37,159 nucleotides of DNA from CAZQEZ01 sp964592475 (GCA_964592475.1 CAZQEZ010000028.1:1-37159), one strand, 5' to 3'; counted from the first letter of the stretch, positions 8,082-16,995 are shown. The notes: generated from the sequence alone by a model not told the origin. Numbers and translations are program-made.

Positions 8082-8711
8082 ATGATTGAACTTATACCAT
8101 TAATAGAATTACCAACTTTAAAGGATAAAGAAAGTAAGAATCAACCTTATGGAACTTCCTTGACAAATACTGAAGCTTGGGATATATACCAGGAAAGGGA
8201 ATTGAAGAAAAATTATATGAAGGTGGGAAAACCAATTGCTCCTGGTGTTTATCAGTATCTACTTTTTGATTTATCTGATGAAAATTTGGTTCAGGTAATA
8301 CGATTACATACGTCAGGCTTGGATGTAAAAGATTCTTGCTCTTTATTTGGCGGATACGGGCTTAAGGTCGACAGCAAAATGGTTTTATATCCGCAATGTT
8401 GTGGGCTATTAGAGGAAATTAATGATTGGGTAAAACTTCTCGATGATCACTTCCAACCATTTTATTTATCGGAGTGCCACCCTTCACCAAATTTTACCAG
8501 GCAATCAGATCATGTGATAATCAACTGTGATGATAACTCCGAACCATTTTTCCCACCTACTGAAAAGCAAATAATCGTAAACTACGAGGAATTAAAATAC
8601 GCAGTAAAAAATTTGCTAGTTACATTGAATGATTTTTCAGGAAGGCTAGATAATCTATCAGAAAAGCTTGGAAGTAAAAAAATTTCTAAAAGTTTGGTTT
8701 GGGGTAAATAA
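8082..8711 (+). CDS. Soluble protein of unknown family, possibly immunity-like
   Basis: A 209-residue cytosolic protein with no signal peptide or membrane segment. I do not recognise a named domain. Visible features are an acidic N-terminal half, a central block SLFGGYGLKVDSK followed by LYPQCCGLLEEINDW, a short ECHPSP motif near residue 130, and a C-terminal helical segment (LLVTLNDFSGRLDNLSEKL). Proteins with a PQCC...I-x-W...HPSP layout occur as small single-copy hypotheticals in Bacteroidota, often near polymorphic toxin loci. That role is only a guess, since no toxin gene is seen here. It starts at the ATG at 8082, 68 bases right of the pseudogene at 7788-8013, and nothing is co-transcribed with certainty downstream. 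Confidence 0.6.
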   Translation: MIELIPLIELPTLKDKESKNQPYGTSLTNTEAWDIYQERELKKNYMKVGKPIAPGVYQYLLFDLSDENLVQVIRLHTSGLDVKDSCSLFGGYGLKVDSKMVLYPQCCGLLEEINDWVKLLDDHFQPFYLSECHPSPNFTRQSDHVIINCDDNSEPFFPPTEKQIIVNYEELKYAVKNLLVTLNDFSGRLDNLSEKLGSKKISKSLVWGK

Positions 8712-9032
8712 TGAATGTACACTGCCCATCACAAACAACCACCAGGGAATATCGATCCGGTAAGGAAAATTTTGCAATCAGTGAATCATCAGATACCAGG
8801 AAAAAGGCAAGGCTATCCGGTTGGCCAGTGATAAAAGCCCATCCTTATTCGGAAGCCATTATCAGTTTTCTGCTAAAATTTTCGACCGCTAGCGGTCACC
8901 TATGTTGCGATACCGCACAAATAACAATACCCGCTAAATCCGAAAATGCTCCTTGACCTTCTAAAAACAAACATTTTGCTTTGGCATGATATTTCTTTAT
9001 ACCGTTACCGGTTTTTACTTAAAATATTAATC
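8712..9032. other. Gene-free stretch with possible coding remnants and a palindrome
   Basis: A 38-residue ORF lies at 8715-8831 (start MYTAHHKQPPGNIDPVRKIL), overlapping the stop of the preceding gene. It looks protein-like but matches nothing I know. An 81-residue frame at 8711-8956 is also open but has implausible composition. A perfect 14-base palindrome GACCGCTAGCGGTC sits at 8884-8897. The stretch before the permease start at 9033 contains no clear promoter. I treat the whole as probably decayed sequence plus leader. Confidence 0.3.
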
Positions 9033-11486
9033 ATGTTCAAAAATCATTTACTCACGGCCATTAGAAATATTCAAAGAAATAAATTTTTCTCCTTTATTAA
9101 TTTCTTAGGGCTATCCATTGGCATCGCAGCCGCCATCATTGTTTTAACTTACGTTTTCAATCAAAAAAATTACGATCAATTTCATCCGAAAAAAGATCAA
9201 GTTGTCAGATTAATAAAGGAAACTGAGAATGAAGTAACCACGGTAAGAGGTTTAAATAATTCTCCAGCACTAGCTTACTATGGCAAAGAACACATCAGCG
9301 GCATTGAAGATTATATATTATTTAATGATTACGACTATGTGAATAATACCCTGGTGTACATGCAAGACAATGAACAAGTTACAAGTTTTCGGGAAGAGAA
9401 AGTATATTTTACTACCGGTTCTTTTTTTGAATTTTTTAATTTTAAAGTAATTTCAGGTAATCCTGCAAAAAGTTTTGATAAACCTAATCAAATGGTGCTT
9501 ACCCAATCAATAGCTCAAAAATACTTTCAAGATCAAAACCCGGTTGGCCAAACTATGCTGGTAAAAAACATACAGGGAGATTTTGAATATCATGTAGCTG
9601 GCGTGATTGAAGATTTGCCGTTCGCAACTCACCTCGAAGCCAATGTATTCCTTTCTTTTCCTGGCTTGCATCTGTTAGTGGGGGATGTGAGTGAAAAATG
9701 GAGTTGGACTAACGTAATGACTTACCTGGTGTTAGAACCAAATGCCGACCAGGATCGAATCGCAAAGCAACTAGAAACTTCTTTTAATAAAAATGTACAA
9801 TCTGAAAACACTTACAGCTTTAGTTTTCAGCCTTTAACAGATATTTACCTAACTTCAAATTTGGATGGTGAATTTAAAACAAATAGCAATCCATTGACAG
9901 TACAAGCTTTTACCATCGTGGCGATTATGCTTTTAATAATTGCCTGGGTAAATTATATTAACCTTAGCTCAATTAAAGCCGCCGAACGGTATCGTGAAAT
10001 AGGCATTCGAAAAACTTTGGGTTCGAGCCGTTCACAGATTATCAGTCAATTTTTGCTGGAAACGTCTCTTTTCAATCTATTGGCAGTAATTTTAGCTTTA
10101 TTGTTAAGCTATAGTGTGCTACCTGCTGTTTCAAATATTTTGTCTCAGCCGATAAACTTCAATATTTGGTTGCAACCGCAATTGATCGTGGCTGCCATAG
10201 TAATATTTGCCATTGGCACCATACTCAGCGGCTTCTATGCCGCCTTTATAATTTCCGGTTATCAGCCAATCAAGGCACTTGGTCAAACAATAGCACCTTC
10301 TAAAGGGAGCCATTTGCGCAAAGGTTTGGTAGTTTTTCAGTTCATGCTTTCTATTATCCTGGTTAGCGGGGTATTAATAGTTTATCAGCAAGTGAATTAC
10401 ATGCAAAACAAGGCTTTAGGAATCAACCTTGATGACATTTTGGTTATTAATGCACCTCCAATAAGATTCAATCAGGAAAGTATGCAAAAAAGAAATACTT
10501 TTAAAAATGAAATGCTTCGGCTATCATCAATTGAGCATGTGAGCACCAGTAGTAAGGTGCCGGGTATTCCAATTGATTGGACGAGTAGTATCAAACCGGA
10601 TGCGGATGCCGAGAAAAATACTTCAGTAAAAATGATCGCCATTGACATGGACTATCCGGAATTGTATGATTTCCGGATAAGTGCCGGTCGTTTTTATCGT
10701 GAAGGTGACGATACTTTTTCCAGTGGAGAGGTTTTGGTCAATCAAAAAGTATTGCAGTTTTTAGGCATGGAAAATGAAGAGGAGGCTATTGGACACGAAT
10801 TTTATTCTACCAACTTTGGTGAAGGGCCATTAAAGATAATTGGTGTTGTAAAAGATTATCATCACCTGGCACTTAAAGAAGAGATTACTCCCATGCTTTT
10901 CGTGTATAGTGTGTGGAGTAATTATTATTCAGTAAAACTTAACATGCCAGCAACAATAAGTGATGAAGAAAAAGGAGCATCCATTAAATTAATACTAAAC
11001 GATGTCAAAGAGCAATATCATAAAGTATTTAGTGAGGCTACTGCTTTTGATTACTTTTTTCAGGATCAGCAATTTGATCAGCAGTACAAGTCTGATATAC
11101 AATTTGCATCCATGTTTGGTATGTTTTCATCGCTAGCAATTTTTATCGCGCTATTGGGTTTGTTTGCTTTGAGCTATTATTATAGTTTACGCAAGACAAA
11201 AGAAATTGGCATACGCAAAGTATTGGGAGCTTCGGTTGCTCAGATAGTGATCATGCTTAACCGGGTAATACTCATTCCATTAATTTTCGCGGCCTTACTT
11301 GCCGTACCCCTGGCATTTTTGGTAGGGAAAGAGTGGTTACAGTCGTATGCTTATCGAATTGAAGTCAACAGTTTACATTTTATCATTCCTATAGTATTTG
11401 TGTTTATTATTTCAATAGTGGTGGTTACTTTACAAACACTTAGATCCGCTACCACCAATCCGGTGAAGGCTTTGAGAAACGAATAA
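9033..11486 (+). CDS. FtsX-like ABC transporter permease
   Basis: An 817-residue membrane protein of the MacB/FtsX type expanded in Bacteroidota. The order is: a first helix at about 19-40 (FLGLSIGIAAAIIVL), a MacB periplasmic core domain to about 285, FtsX helices at 292-365 and 385-410, a second half-start helix at 432-453, a second periplasmic domain, and a last FtsX block from 693 (GIRKVLGASVAQIV near 725) to 804. It ends TTNPVKALRNE, the usual tail. The ATG at 9033 begins MFKNHLLTAIRNIQRNKF, the canonical start of these proteins. A longer in-frame reading from 8946 adds 29 unlikely residues. No ATPase or membrane-fusion gene is adjacent, so it must share an ATPase encoded elsewhere. The substrate is unknown. 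Confidence 0.9.
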   Translation: MFKNHLLTAIRNIQRNKFFSFINFLGLSIGIAAAIIVLTYVFNQKNYDQFHPKKDQVVRLIKETENEVTTVRGLNNSPALAYYGKEHISGIEDYILFNDYDYVNNTLVYMQDNEQVTSFREEKVYFTTGSFFEFFNFKVISGNPAKSFDKPNQMVLTQSIAQKYFQDQNPVGQTMLVKNIQGDFEYHVAGVIEDLPFATHLEANVFLSFPGLHLLVGDVSEKWSWTNVMTYLVLEPNADQDRIAKQLETSFNKNVQSENTYSFSFQPLTDIYLTSNLDGEFKTNSNPLTVQAFTIVAIMLLIIAWVNYINLSSIKAAERYREIGIRKTLGSSRSQIISQFLLETSLFNLLAVILALLLSYSVLPAVSNILSQPINFNIWLQPQLIVAAIVIFAIGTILSGFYAAFIISGYQPIKALGQTIAPSKGSHLRKGLVVFQFMLSIILVSGVLIVYQQVNYMQNKALGINLDDILVINAPPIRFNQESMQKRNTFKNEMLRLSSIEHVSTSSKVPGIPIDWTSSIKPDADAEKNTSVKMIAIDMDYPELYDFRISAGRFYREGDDTFSSGEVLVNQKVLQFLGMENEEEAIGHEFYSTNFGEGPLKIIGVVKDYHHLALKEEITPMLFVYSVWSNYYSVKLNMPATISDEEKGASIKLILNDVKEQYHKVFSEATAFDYFFQDQQFDQQYKSDIQFASMFGMFSSLAIFIALLGLFALSYYYSLRKTKEIGIRKVLGASVAQIVIMLNRVILIPLIFAALLAVPLAFLVGKEWLQSYAYRIEVNSLHFIIPIVFVFIISIVVVTLQTLRSATTNPVKALRNE

Positions 11487-11561
11487 TGGACTAGGCTTAT
11501 TAAAAATAATAAATCTTAAACTTTATTTTTATCGCAAATGTTGTGATCAAAATTCAATTAA

Positions 11562-12377
11562 TTGTCTAATTACAAATTCAACATCCGCCAATACTATCAG
11601 CCACTGCAACCTACCGCAGGGGCTAATGGTAGTCCAGTTGATTACCAGGAAATACTTCCGGCAAAATCCTTGCAGGATTTTATTTACTGCTATTGGTTTT
11701 TAAAAAACGATGCTCATTTTACTATACCCTACCAATATCGGGTAGTGGCAGATGGTTGTGTTGATTTATTCTTTGATGTAAACAACCCAGCCGATAGTCA
11801 GTTAATGGGCTTTTGCAAAAAATACACCGAGTTTCCTTTGTCCGGTCGGTTTCATTACGTAGGGGTAAGATTTTTTCCAGCCGTCTTTCCCCGGTTGTTT
11901 CATATAAATGCAGCTGAAATCAGCAATCGGATTGAGCAGCTTCAGTTTGCTATTCCTGATTTAGCAAACTTCATTACTGCCAGAATTGCTCCGGGGAAAA
12001 GCATGGATGACCTGGCAAAAATATTAGATGCTTATTTTTTAAGGCTGATAGCCAAAATTGATTTCGAGTGGGATGGTAGATTTTACAGAGCCTTGCAAAC
12101 TATCCTGGCTCGCCAGGGTCACCTTCATCTGGAAAAAGAGCTTAACACCGGACTCAGTTCACGTCAGTTGCGACGTTTATTTCATTTTTATATCGGCGAT
12201 TCGGGCAAGGTTTTTAGTAAGGTAATCCAATTTCAAAAGCTGATTGCATGCGCGAATGCTCCGAAAGAGATTCTCAAGCAAAGAGCCTACTATGATTTAG
12301 GCTACTACGATCAACCCCACTTTATCAAAGACTTTAAACGTTTTTACGGAGTAAGTCCTAAGTTAGCCAATCATTAG
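11562..12377 (+). CDS. AraC family transcriptional regulator
   Basis: A regulator of about 271 residues. The N-terminal half (to about 130) resembles the DUF6597-type cupin-like sensor found in AraC proteins of Bacteroidota: FIYCYWFLKND, a GCVDLFFD strand, and a GVRFFPAVFPRLF segment. The C-terminal 95 residues are a divergent AraC helix-turn-helix pair: LSSRQLRRLFHFYIGDSGKVF, then QRAYYDLGYYDQPHFIKDFKRFYGVSP. The DNA-contact signature GYYDQPHFIKDFKRF is intact. An in-frame TAA lies directly before the TTG at 11562 and no ATG occurs for about 80 codons, so a TTG start is required. It may regulate the permease 75 bases upstream or the VOC gene downstream. The ligand is unknown. Confidence 0.85.
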   Translation: MSNYKFNIRQYYQPLQPTAGANGSPVDYQEILPAKSLQDFIYCYWFLKNDAHFTIPYQYRVVADGCVDLFFDVNNPADSQLMGFCKKYTEFPLSGRFHYVGVRFFPAVFPRLFHINAAEISNRIEQLQFAIPDLANFITARIAPGKSMDDLAKILDAYFLRLIAKIDFEWDGRFYRALQTILARQGHLHLEKELNTGLSSRQLRRLFHFYIGDSGKVFSKVIQFQKLIACANAPKEILKQRAYYDLGYYDQPHFIKDFKRFYGVSPKLANH

Positions 12378-12466
12378 CGTGCTTACGGCATAATACATTA
12401 TGTCCGTTTTTTACAATTTTACTTAGCTCGATACCCGCATTTTTGTCTCTAACTAAATTAAAAAAA

Positions 12467-12934
12467 ATGAGACGATCTTTTTTCACTTTATTATTATTGA
12501 ATTTTTCAACTCTTTTATTTTCACAACAATTAACTACAGAAAACGAAATGAATATGAAAATGAATGCTGGTATTATCACAGAAAAATTAGCCGAAACCAA
12601 GAAATTTTATACAGAAATATTGGGCTTTGGCATCACCTTTGAAAATGAGTGGTTTATATTGATGCATACTCCTGACCGGGAGGCTGAAATCAGTTTCCTG
12701 ATGCCTAATCATCCCACGCAGCAACCAATTTTTCAAGAGCCTTTTCAAGGGCAAGGTGTTTATCTCACCATAGAAGTGGATGATGTAGATGCCCTGTATC
12801 AGAAAATGAAGCAGAAAGAAGTGCCCATTGCCATTGAATTGAGGGATGAACACTGGGGAGACCGGCATTTTGTTATTGTAGATCCCAATGGTATCGGTAT
12901 TGATCTTGTGAAGTACGAAGCACCAGAAAATTAG
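12467..12934 (+). CDS. VOC (glyoxalase-fold) protein with an added signal peptide
   Basis: A 155-residue protein. From about residue 28 (MNMKMNAGIITEKLAETKKFYTE) it is a standard single VOC domain of bleomycin-resistance/glyoxalase type, with the two beta-alpha-beta-beta-beta halves ending FVIVDPNGIGIDLVKY. Such proteins normally start just at that methionine and are cytosolic. Here the frame continues upstream to an ATG at 12467 that encodes a clean signal peptide (MRRSFFTLLLLNFSTLLFS then QQ). So either the protein is exported, or translation starts at the ATG at 12548 and the upstream part is fortuitous. The hydrophobic core and preceding arginines make export the better reading. The substrate is unknown. 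Confidence 0.85.
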   Translation: MRRSFFTLLLLNFSTLLFSQQLTTENEMNMKMNAGIITEKLAETKKFYTEILGFGITFENEWFILMHTPDREAEISFLMPNHPTQQPIFQEPFQGQGVYLTIEVDDVDALYQKMKQKEVPIAIELRDEHWGDRHFVIVDPNGIGIDLVKYEAPEN

Positions 12935-13277
12935 GCAGCGGATGGACAATTCCGGGTAATAGCTCATTCAATTACTCGCAATGAGAATATTTTTTAGAGT
13001 ATATCTATTTATTGAGTATAAATTGATTAATTAATTTTCAGCCTTAGCAATCATTATTTTATTATTAACATTGAATTTACTCTGTAAATCAAAAAAACAT
13101 AAACCTGATATATCTTCATAAATATCCTGATGTGATTTGACAATTTTTTTAGGCAATGAGAGATGTTAAACCGAATCAAATATAAAAGTTAAATATTATG
13201 CAGTGTAACTTTTAGTTGGATTTATCGTCTGGAGTCTGTTTAGTTTTTTCTTTAACTTATTAATTCAGAGTAGCTCT
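12935..13277. other. AT-rich intergenic stretch
   Basis: There is no gene, repeat or hairpin that I can support in these 343 bases. They must contain the promoter of the DoxX-like gene at 13278, but no good TTTG/TAnnTTTG pair stands out. Confidence 0.4.
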
Positions 13278-13901
13278 ATGAATTTTAAAAAATTAAGAGC
13301 AAGTCATTGGCTTCAGTTATTCATCATTTATTTAAGATATTTAGTGGGAGGTGGTTTTGTATTTGCCAGCGTAATTAAAATCAAAGGATTGCGGTTTACC
13401 ACTGAAAGTGGGGCCGATTATCCAATTGATAGTGCCTGGCATTATTTCGAAACCATGTACCAGTCAGGACTTTATTGGAAATTTATCGGGGTAGCTCAAT
13501 TGCTGGCCGGTTTATGTTTAATGACCCAGCGGTTTTCTCTATTGGGTGCTACTATATTTTTACCCATTATCGTCAATATTTTTGTAATTACACTCTCTTA
13601 CTATTTTGCTTTTACTCCGGTGATCACTGGGCTTATGGTGTTGAGTAACCTGACGCTGTTGGCATGGGATTGGGGCAAGCTAAAAGTGGTATTCAATTTA
13701 GCTCCAGAGCCTATTGAAAAAGTAAGAATGGAAAACTGGCGGCTTTGGGAAATCACCGGGCTACTATTATTCTCATTTACTCTCGGCTACCGGCTTATTT
13801 ACGATTTTTACAACCTTTTTGTATGGTTTGCTGTGTGTATGGCAATAGCTTTTACAAGTTTGATCATTGGCTTAAGAAAAAGAAAGCAATTGGCGGTGTG
13901 A
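13278..13901 (+). CDS. DoxX-like integral membrane protein
   Basis: A 207-residue protein with about six hydrophobic segments. Segment 1 (residues 15-33) carries YLRYLVGGGFVFASVIKIKGLRF, like the first helix of DoxX proteins with its small-residue run and following polar lysine. A helix around 72-95 has QLLAGLCLMTQRF, matching the A-G-L-L-L-L-x-x-R pattern of the family, and two to three more helices follow to residue 200. DoxX-type proteins are small quinone-pathway or stress-associated membrane proteins, and most relatives are functionally undefined. It is convergent with the permease at 13959, with a shared hairpin between. The length is somewhat above the usual 130-160 residues. Confidence 0.65.
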   Translation: MNFKKLRASHWLQLFIIYLRYLVGGGFVFASVIKIKGLRFTTESGADYPIDSAWHYFETMYQSGLYWKFIGVAQLLAGLCLMTQRFSLLGATIFLPIIVNIFVITLSYYFAFTPVITGLMVLSNLTLLAWDWGKLKVVFNLAPEPIEKVRMENWRLWEITGLLLFSFTLGYRLIYDFYNLFVWFAVCMAIAFTSLIIGLRKRKQLAV

Positions 13902-13944
13902 TACCCTTCTATAAGTAAGATGCAATTTACTTATAGGAAGGTAT
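13901..13944. terminator. Bidirectional hairpin between convergent genes
   Basis: ATACCCTTCTATAAGT (13901-13916) and ACTTATAGGAAGGTAT (13929-13944) form a 16-bp stem with two mismatches and a 12-base loop. The left arm starts at the last base of the DoxX-like stop codon. It sits exactly in the 57-base gap between two converging genes, so a shared terminator is likely. Confidence 0.65.
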
Positions 13945-13958
13945 GATTTAAAAACCGC

Positions 13959-16337
13959 TTATTCCTGCCTCATACTCTCCACTGGGTTACGATTGGCGGT
14001 TTTAAAGCTGTAACTTATCAAAATCAAAAGAGTAAGCAATATTACGACTGCGCCGGAGCCTAAAAATACCAGCACGTTCATATCGATGCGGTATTCATAA
14101 TTCATCAGCCATTGACTCATTAAATACCAGGCTACCGGCACCGCCAGCACAAAAGCTATTACGATAAGTCGGATAAAATCAATAGAAAGAAGCCTAATTA
14201 TCTGAGCAACCGAAGCCCCCAATATTTTCCTGATGCTTATCTCCTTTCTTCTTTGGCTAATGGTATAAGCCGATAATCCTAATAATCCCAGCAACCCTAA
14301 TCCAATGGCCAGGAAGGTGAATACATTGAATATCTTACTGGTCTTTTGCTCACTGGCATATAATTGGTCAAATTCTTCATCCATAAAATGATAGCTAAAG
14401 GGAAAATCGGGTATAATGGTCTTCCAGGTTTCTCGCATATAATCCAATGTAGAAGCGATATTTTGTCCATCGATGCGGATCAGCATTTGGTGGTACATTT
14501 CCCTATTCATTATTACCAGAGGGCCGATCTTTTCCTTCATCGTGGCATAGTGAAAATCGCGGACAACTCCTACTACTGTACCCGGTAGTGGCAAATCCAA
14601 CGTTTTTGATATAGCTTCATCAGGATTCCATCCCATCAAGGCTGCAGCCGTTTCATTAATTATCATACTAAAATCAGCCTCTTCACCATCTGCCTGATTG
14701 GCTTTATCCTGGTCGGAGGCAGTAAAATCTTTGCCTGCCACTAGTTCAATATTTAAAGTTTTAAGAAAATCTTTCTCAACCGGTATACAAGTGGCCACCA
14801 ATGCTTCATCCATTGCAGGCGTTTTTATAGAACCACCCCAATCAATTTTGGTGGGTGTTTCATAAGCCATAGTCATTGCTTCGATGGCTGGATTTTGTGC
14901 CAGTTTATTTTTTAGCACTTCATATTTTTCTACCATGGAATACTGTAAATTAACTACAATTATATGATCTTTTTGATACCCAAGTTTGCTGTTTTGCAGA
15001 AAATTCAGTTGCATGTAAATGATTATGGTACAAGCAATCAAGGCAATGGATATAAAAAACTGAAAGGTGATCAGTCCTTTACGTAAAAGTAGCGCTGATG
15101 AAGTATTTTTATATTTGCCTTTTAATGTTCTGGCAGGAAGCAACTTTGATAAAACAATCGATGGATAAATTCCGGATAAAAAAGATATGATTAAGAATAA
15201 TAGGGTGGTTCCCACCAATAATGGAAGTAACAGGGTTGAAAGTTGTACCTCGCTACCGGTTATACTTTCAAAATAAGGCATTCCGAAATATATTGCTAAT
15301 AAGCTAATTAAAGTAGCGACTAAAGACATTATCAGGGCTTCCCCCATAAATTGCCAGAAAAGCTGATTTTTAGCGGCTCCCAGAACTTTTCTTACGCCTA
15401 CTTCAGTGGCTCTTTCGGTTGCCCTGGCAGTAGCCAAATTGATGTAATTGATGCAAGCAATTGACAATACCAATAAAGCTACCAGTCCGAATATGTAAAT
15501 GTATTTAATATCAGCTACCGGTACCAAGGGAGAAAGATCAGAGTATAAATGTACCCTTTTCAAAGGCATCAATTGAAAGGTGACGAAGTTATCTCCTTCC
15601 ATTTCTGTTTCAGCTGAATTCTTGTCCATGAATGGGCGAATTTTATTTTGTAGTGAAACAAAAGCTTTTTCTTCATTTAAAAGCAAGTAAGTGTAATAAT
15701 TGGCCGGAAACCAGGCTTCATTTTTAGAAGCTCCAAGGCTGGTAAAAGACACCAGCATATCAAATTTAATCTGTGAATTATCCGGCACTTCTTCTACAAT
15801 ACCTGTCACTACATATTCTTTGGCTCCGTTCACTGTTAAAGTTTTACCCACAGGATTCTGCTGCCCAAAATATTTGCGGGCAATCTTATGGGTAAGTACT
15901 ACCTGGTTAGGTTCTGAAAGCACCGTAGCCGGGTTACCGCTTTTCAATGTAAAACTAAAAATATGAAAAAAAGCAGAATCAGCGTAAACCACATTTTCTT
16001 CTTCAAACGATTTTTCCTGGTACTTGAAGATGGAGGATGATTTCAATAAACGGGTATAAGCCTCCACTTCTGGAAAATTACGTAAAAGAGCGGGTCCAAC
16101 TTTGGTACCGGTACTACCAAATTCAATCTGCTCTCCATTGTATTGCATTTTAGTAGTTATCCAGGAAATCCGGTCAGCCTTTTGATGAAAATGATCATAC
16201 GTGACTTCCTGCCATATATAAATACCGATGAATAAGGTGGTAGTTAATCCCAAGGCCAGTCCAAACAGATTTAATAAGGAAAAAAACTTTTGCCTTTTGA
16301 AATTTCTGATAGCTATTAAAATGTAATTTTTGATCAT
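13959..16337 (-). CDS. FtsX-like ABC transporter permease
   Basis: A 792-residue MacB/FtsX-type permease. The start is MIKNYILIAIRNFKRQKF, typical of the group. The first helix lies at about 21-42, a periplasmic domain extends to about 275, an FtsX block begins at LVALLVLSIACINYINLATARATER and continues GVRKVLGAAKNQL, a second leading helix lies near 425-447, a second periplasmic domain follows, and the last block carries ISIRKILGASVAQII. It ends NRNPVESMRQE. It is paralogous to, but clearly diverged from, the permease at 9033 on the opposite strand. No ATPase or adaptor gene lies nearby. Such orphan permeases are thought to pair with a MacB-like ATPase for export or lipoprotein handling, but the substrate is unknown. 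Confidence 0.9.
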   Translation of the reverse strand: MIKNYILIAIRNFKRQKFFSLLNLFGLALGLTTTLFIGIYIWQEVTYDHFHQKADRISWITTKMQYNGEQIEFGSTGTKVGPALLRNFPEVEAYTRLLKSSSIFKYQEKSFEEENVVYADSAFFHIFSFTLKSGNPATVLSEPNQVVLTHKIARKYFGQQNPVGKTLTVNGAKEYVVTGIVEEVPDNSQIKFDMLVSFTSLGASKNEAWFPANYYTYLLLNEEKAFVSLQNKIRPFMDKNSAETEMEGDNFVTFQLMPLKRVHLYSDLSPLVPVADIKYIYIFGLVALLVLSIACINYINLATARATERATEVGVRKVLGAAKNQLFWQFMGEALIMSLVATLISLLAIYFGMPYFESITGSEVQLSTLLLPLLVGTTLLFLIISFLSGIYPSIVLSKLLPARTLKGKYKNTSSALLLRKGLITFQFFISIALIACTIIIYMQLNFLQNSKLGYQKDHIIVVNLQYSMVEKYEVLKNKLAQNPAIEAMTMAYETPTKIDWGGSIKTPAMDEALVATCIPVEKDFLKTLNIELVAGKDFTASDQDKANQADGEEADFSMIINETAAALMGWNPDEAISKTLDLPLPGTVVGVVRDFHYATMKEKIGPLVIMNREMYHQMLIRIDGQNIASTLDYMRETWKTIIPDFPFSYHFMDEEFDQLYASEQKTSKIFNVFTFLAIGLGLLGLLGLSAYTISQRRKEISIRKILGASVAQIIRLLSIDFIRLIVIAFVLAVPVAWYLMSQWLMNYEYRIDMNVLVFLGSGAVVILLTLLILISYSFKTANRNPVESMRQE

Positions 16338-16510
16338 ATGCTTTATTGATTTTACTTTAGCCTACACGTATCCAATAAATATGCCACCGTCAAAATTGCG
16401 GTTTTAACACCAAAACCTGTTCAAATATGCAATTTCGTTTACTTATGCGGTCAATAAATGATACAATATTGCAAGCTATATATCCCATTTCCCGAAGAGT
16501 GAAACATTTG

Positions 16511-16535
16511 AAAAAAGCCACTCTTGCGAGCGGCT
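16511..16535 (-). terminator. Rho-independent terminator of the 16575-16931 gene
   Basis: On the minus strand the stem AGCCGCTC/GAGTGGCT with a four-base loop is followed by TTTTTT. One pair is a G-U wobble. It lies 40 bases after the stop of the small exported protein gene and points the right way. Confidence 0.75.
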
Positions 16536-16574
16536 TCCTAACCCAAAAATTATGAAAAATTTAATTTACTTTAT

Positions 16575-16931
16575 TTACTCAGTAATAAGGTAATGTTCTG
16601 CTTCACCGAAGCTGAACAAATAATCGCTCTTCTTCAATAAATCTGTAGCATCTTCCTTGGTGCCTTTATATATTGTTAATCCAGCTTCATTTACAATGAT
16701 GATGGAAGTATCAACATTTTCATATTCCACCATTTGTAGGTAGTTCTCAATTAATAAGTGCTCAGTTTCCTGCATTTCAGCGTCATATACTTTCATGGTT
16801 ACTTTGGCTTTTTCGGCTTTGGCTGTTTTATTTAGTTTTGATTTACCATCAGCCTTAACTGTAGTTGAAATAAATCCTACAATTCCTATAACTATACCAA
16901 ATATTATTGTGAGTGTCTTCAACATTTTCAT
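16575..16931 (-). CDS. Small exported protein of unknown family
   Basis: A 118-residue protein with an N-terminal hydrophobic segment (LTIIFGIVIGIVGFISTTV, about residues 6-24) followed by ADGKSK, so either a signal peptide or a membrane anchor. The mature part is a compact domain of about 75 residues: MKVYDAEMQETEHLLIENYL, then VEYENVDTSIIIVNEAGLTI, YKGTKEDATDLLKKSDYLFS and EAEHYLITE. The alternation suggests a small alpha/beta domain. I do not recognise the family. A broken copy lies at 7788-8013. A sigma-54-like element lies about 50 bases upstream and a good terminator follows, so it is a monocistronic regulated gene. Confidence 0.7.
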   Translation of the reverse strand: MKMLKTLTIIFGIVIGIVGFISTTVKADGKSKLNKTAKAEKAKVTMKVYDAEMQETEHLLIENYLQMVEYENVDTSIIIVNEAGLTIYKGTKEDATDLLKKSDYLFSFGEAEHYLITE

Positions 16932-16976
16932 ATCATTAAATTTTTTATTTTTCTTAGTTCGATTTCGATTATATCA

Positions 16977-16995
16977 TTGCCAAAGGTGTGCCAAA
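16977..16995 (-). promoter_or_regulatory. Sigma-54-like -24/-12 element
   Basis: The minus strand reads TTTGGCACACCTTTGGCA. GG and GC are separated by exactly 10 bases and the -24 half TTGGCAC is perfect. The -12 half is TGGCA rather than TTGCA. The predicted start would give a leader of about 35 bases before the ATG at 16931. Spacing and sequence fit sigma-54. Whether the organism has RpoN is not shown by this window. Confidence 0.45.

Noticed and set aside
8711..8956. 81-residue open frame overlapping the preceding stop
   Set aside because: Composition is not protein-like, another frame of the same DNA looks more coding, and no domain or leader supports it.
8978..8996. TTTGGCATGATATTTCTT before the permease as a sigma-54 site
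   Set aside because: The -24 half is imperfect and the -12 half is absent.
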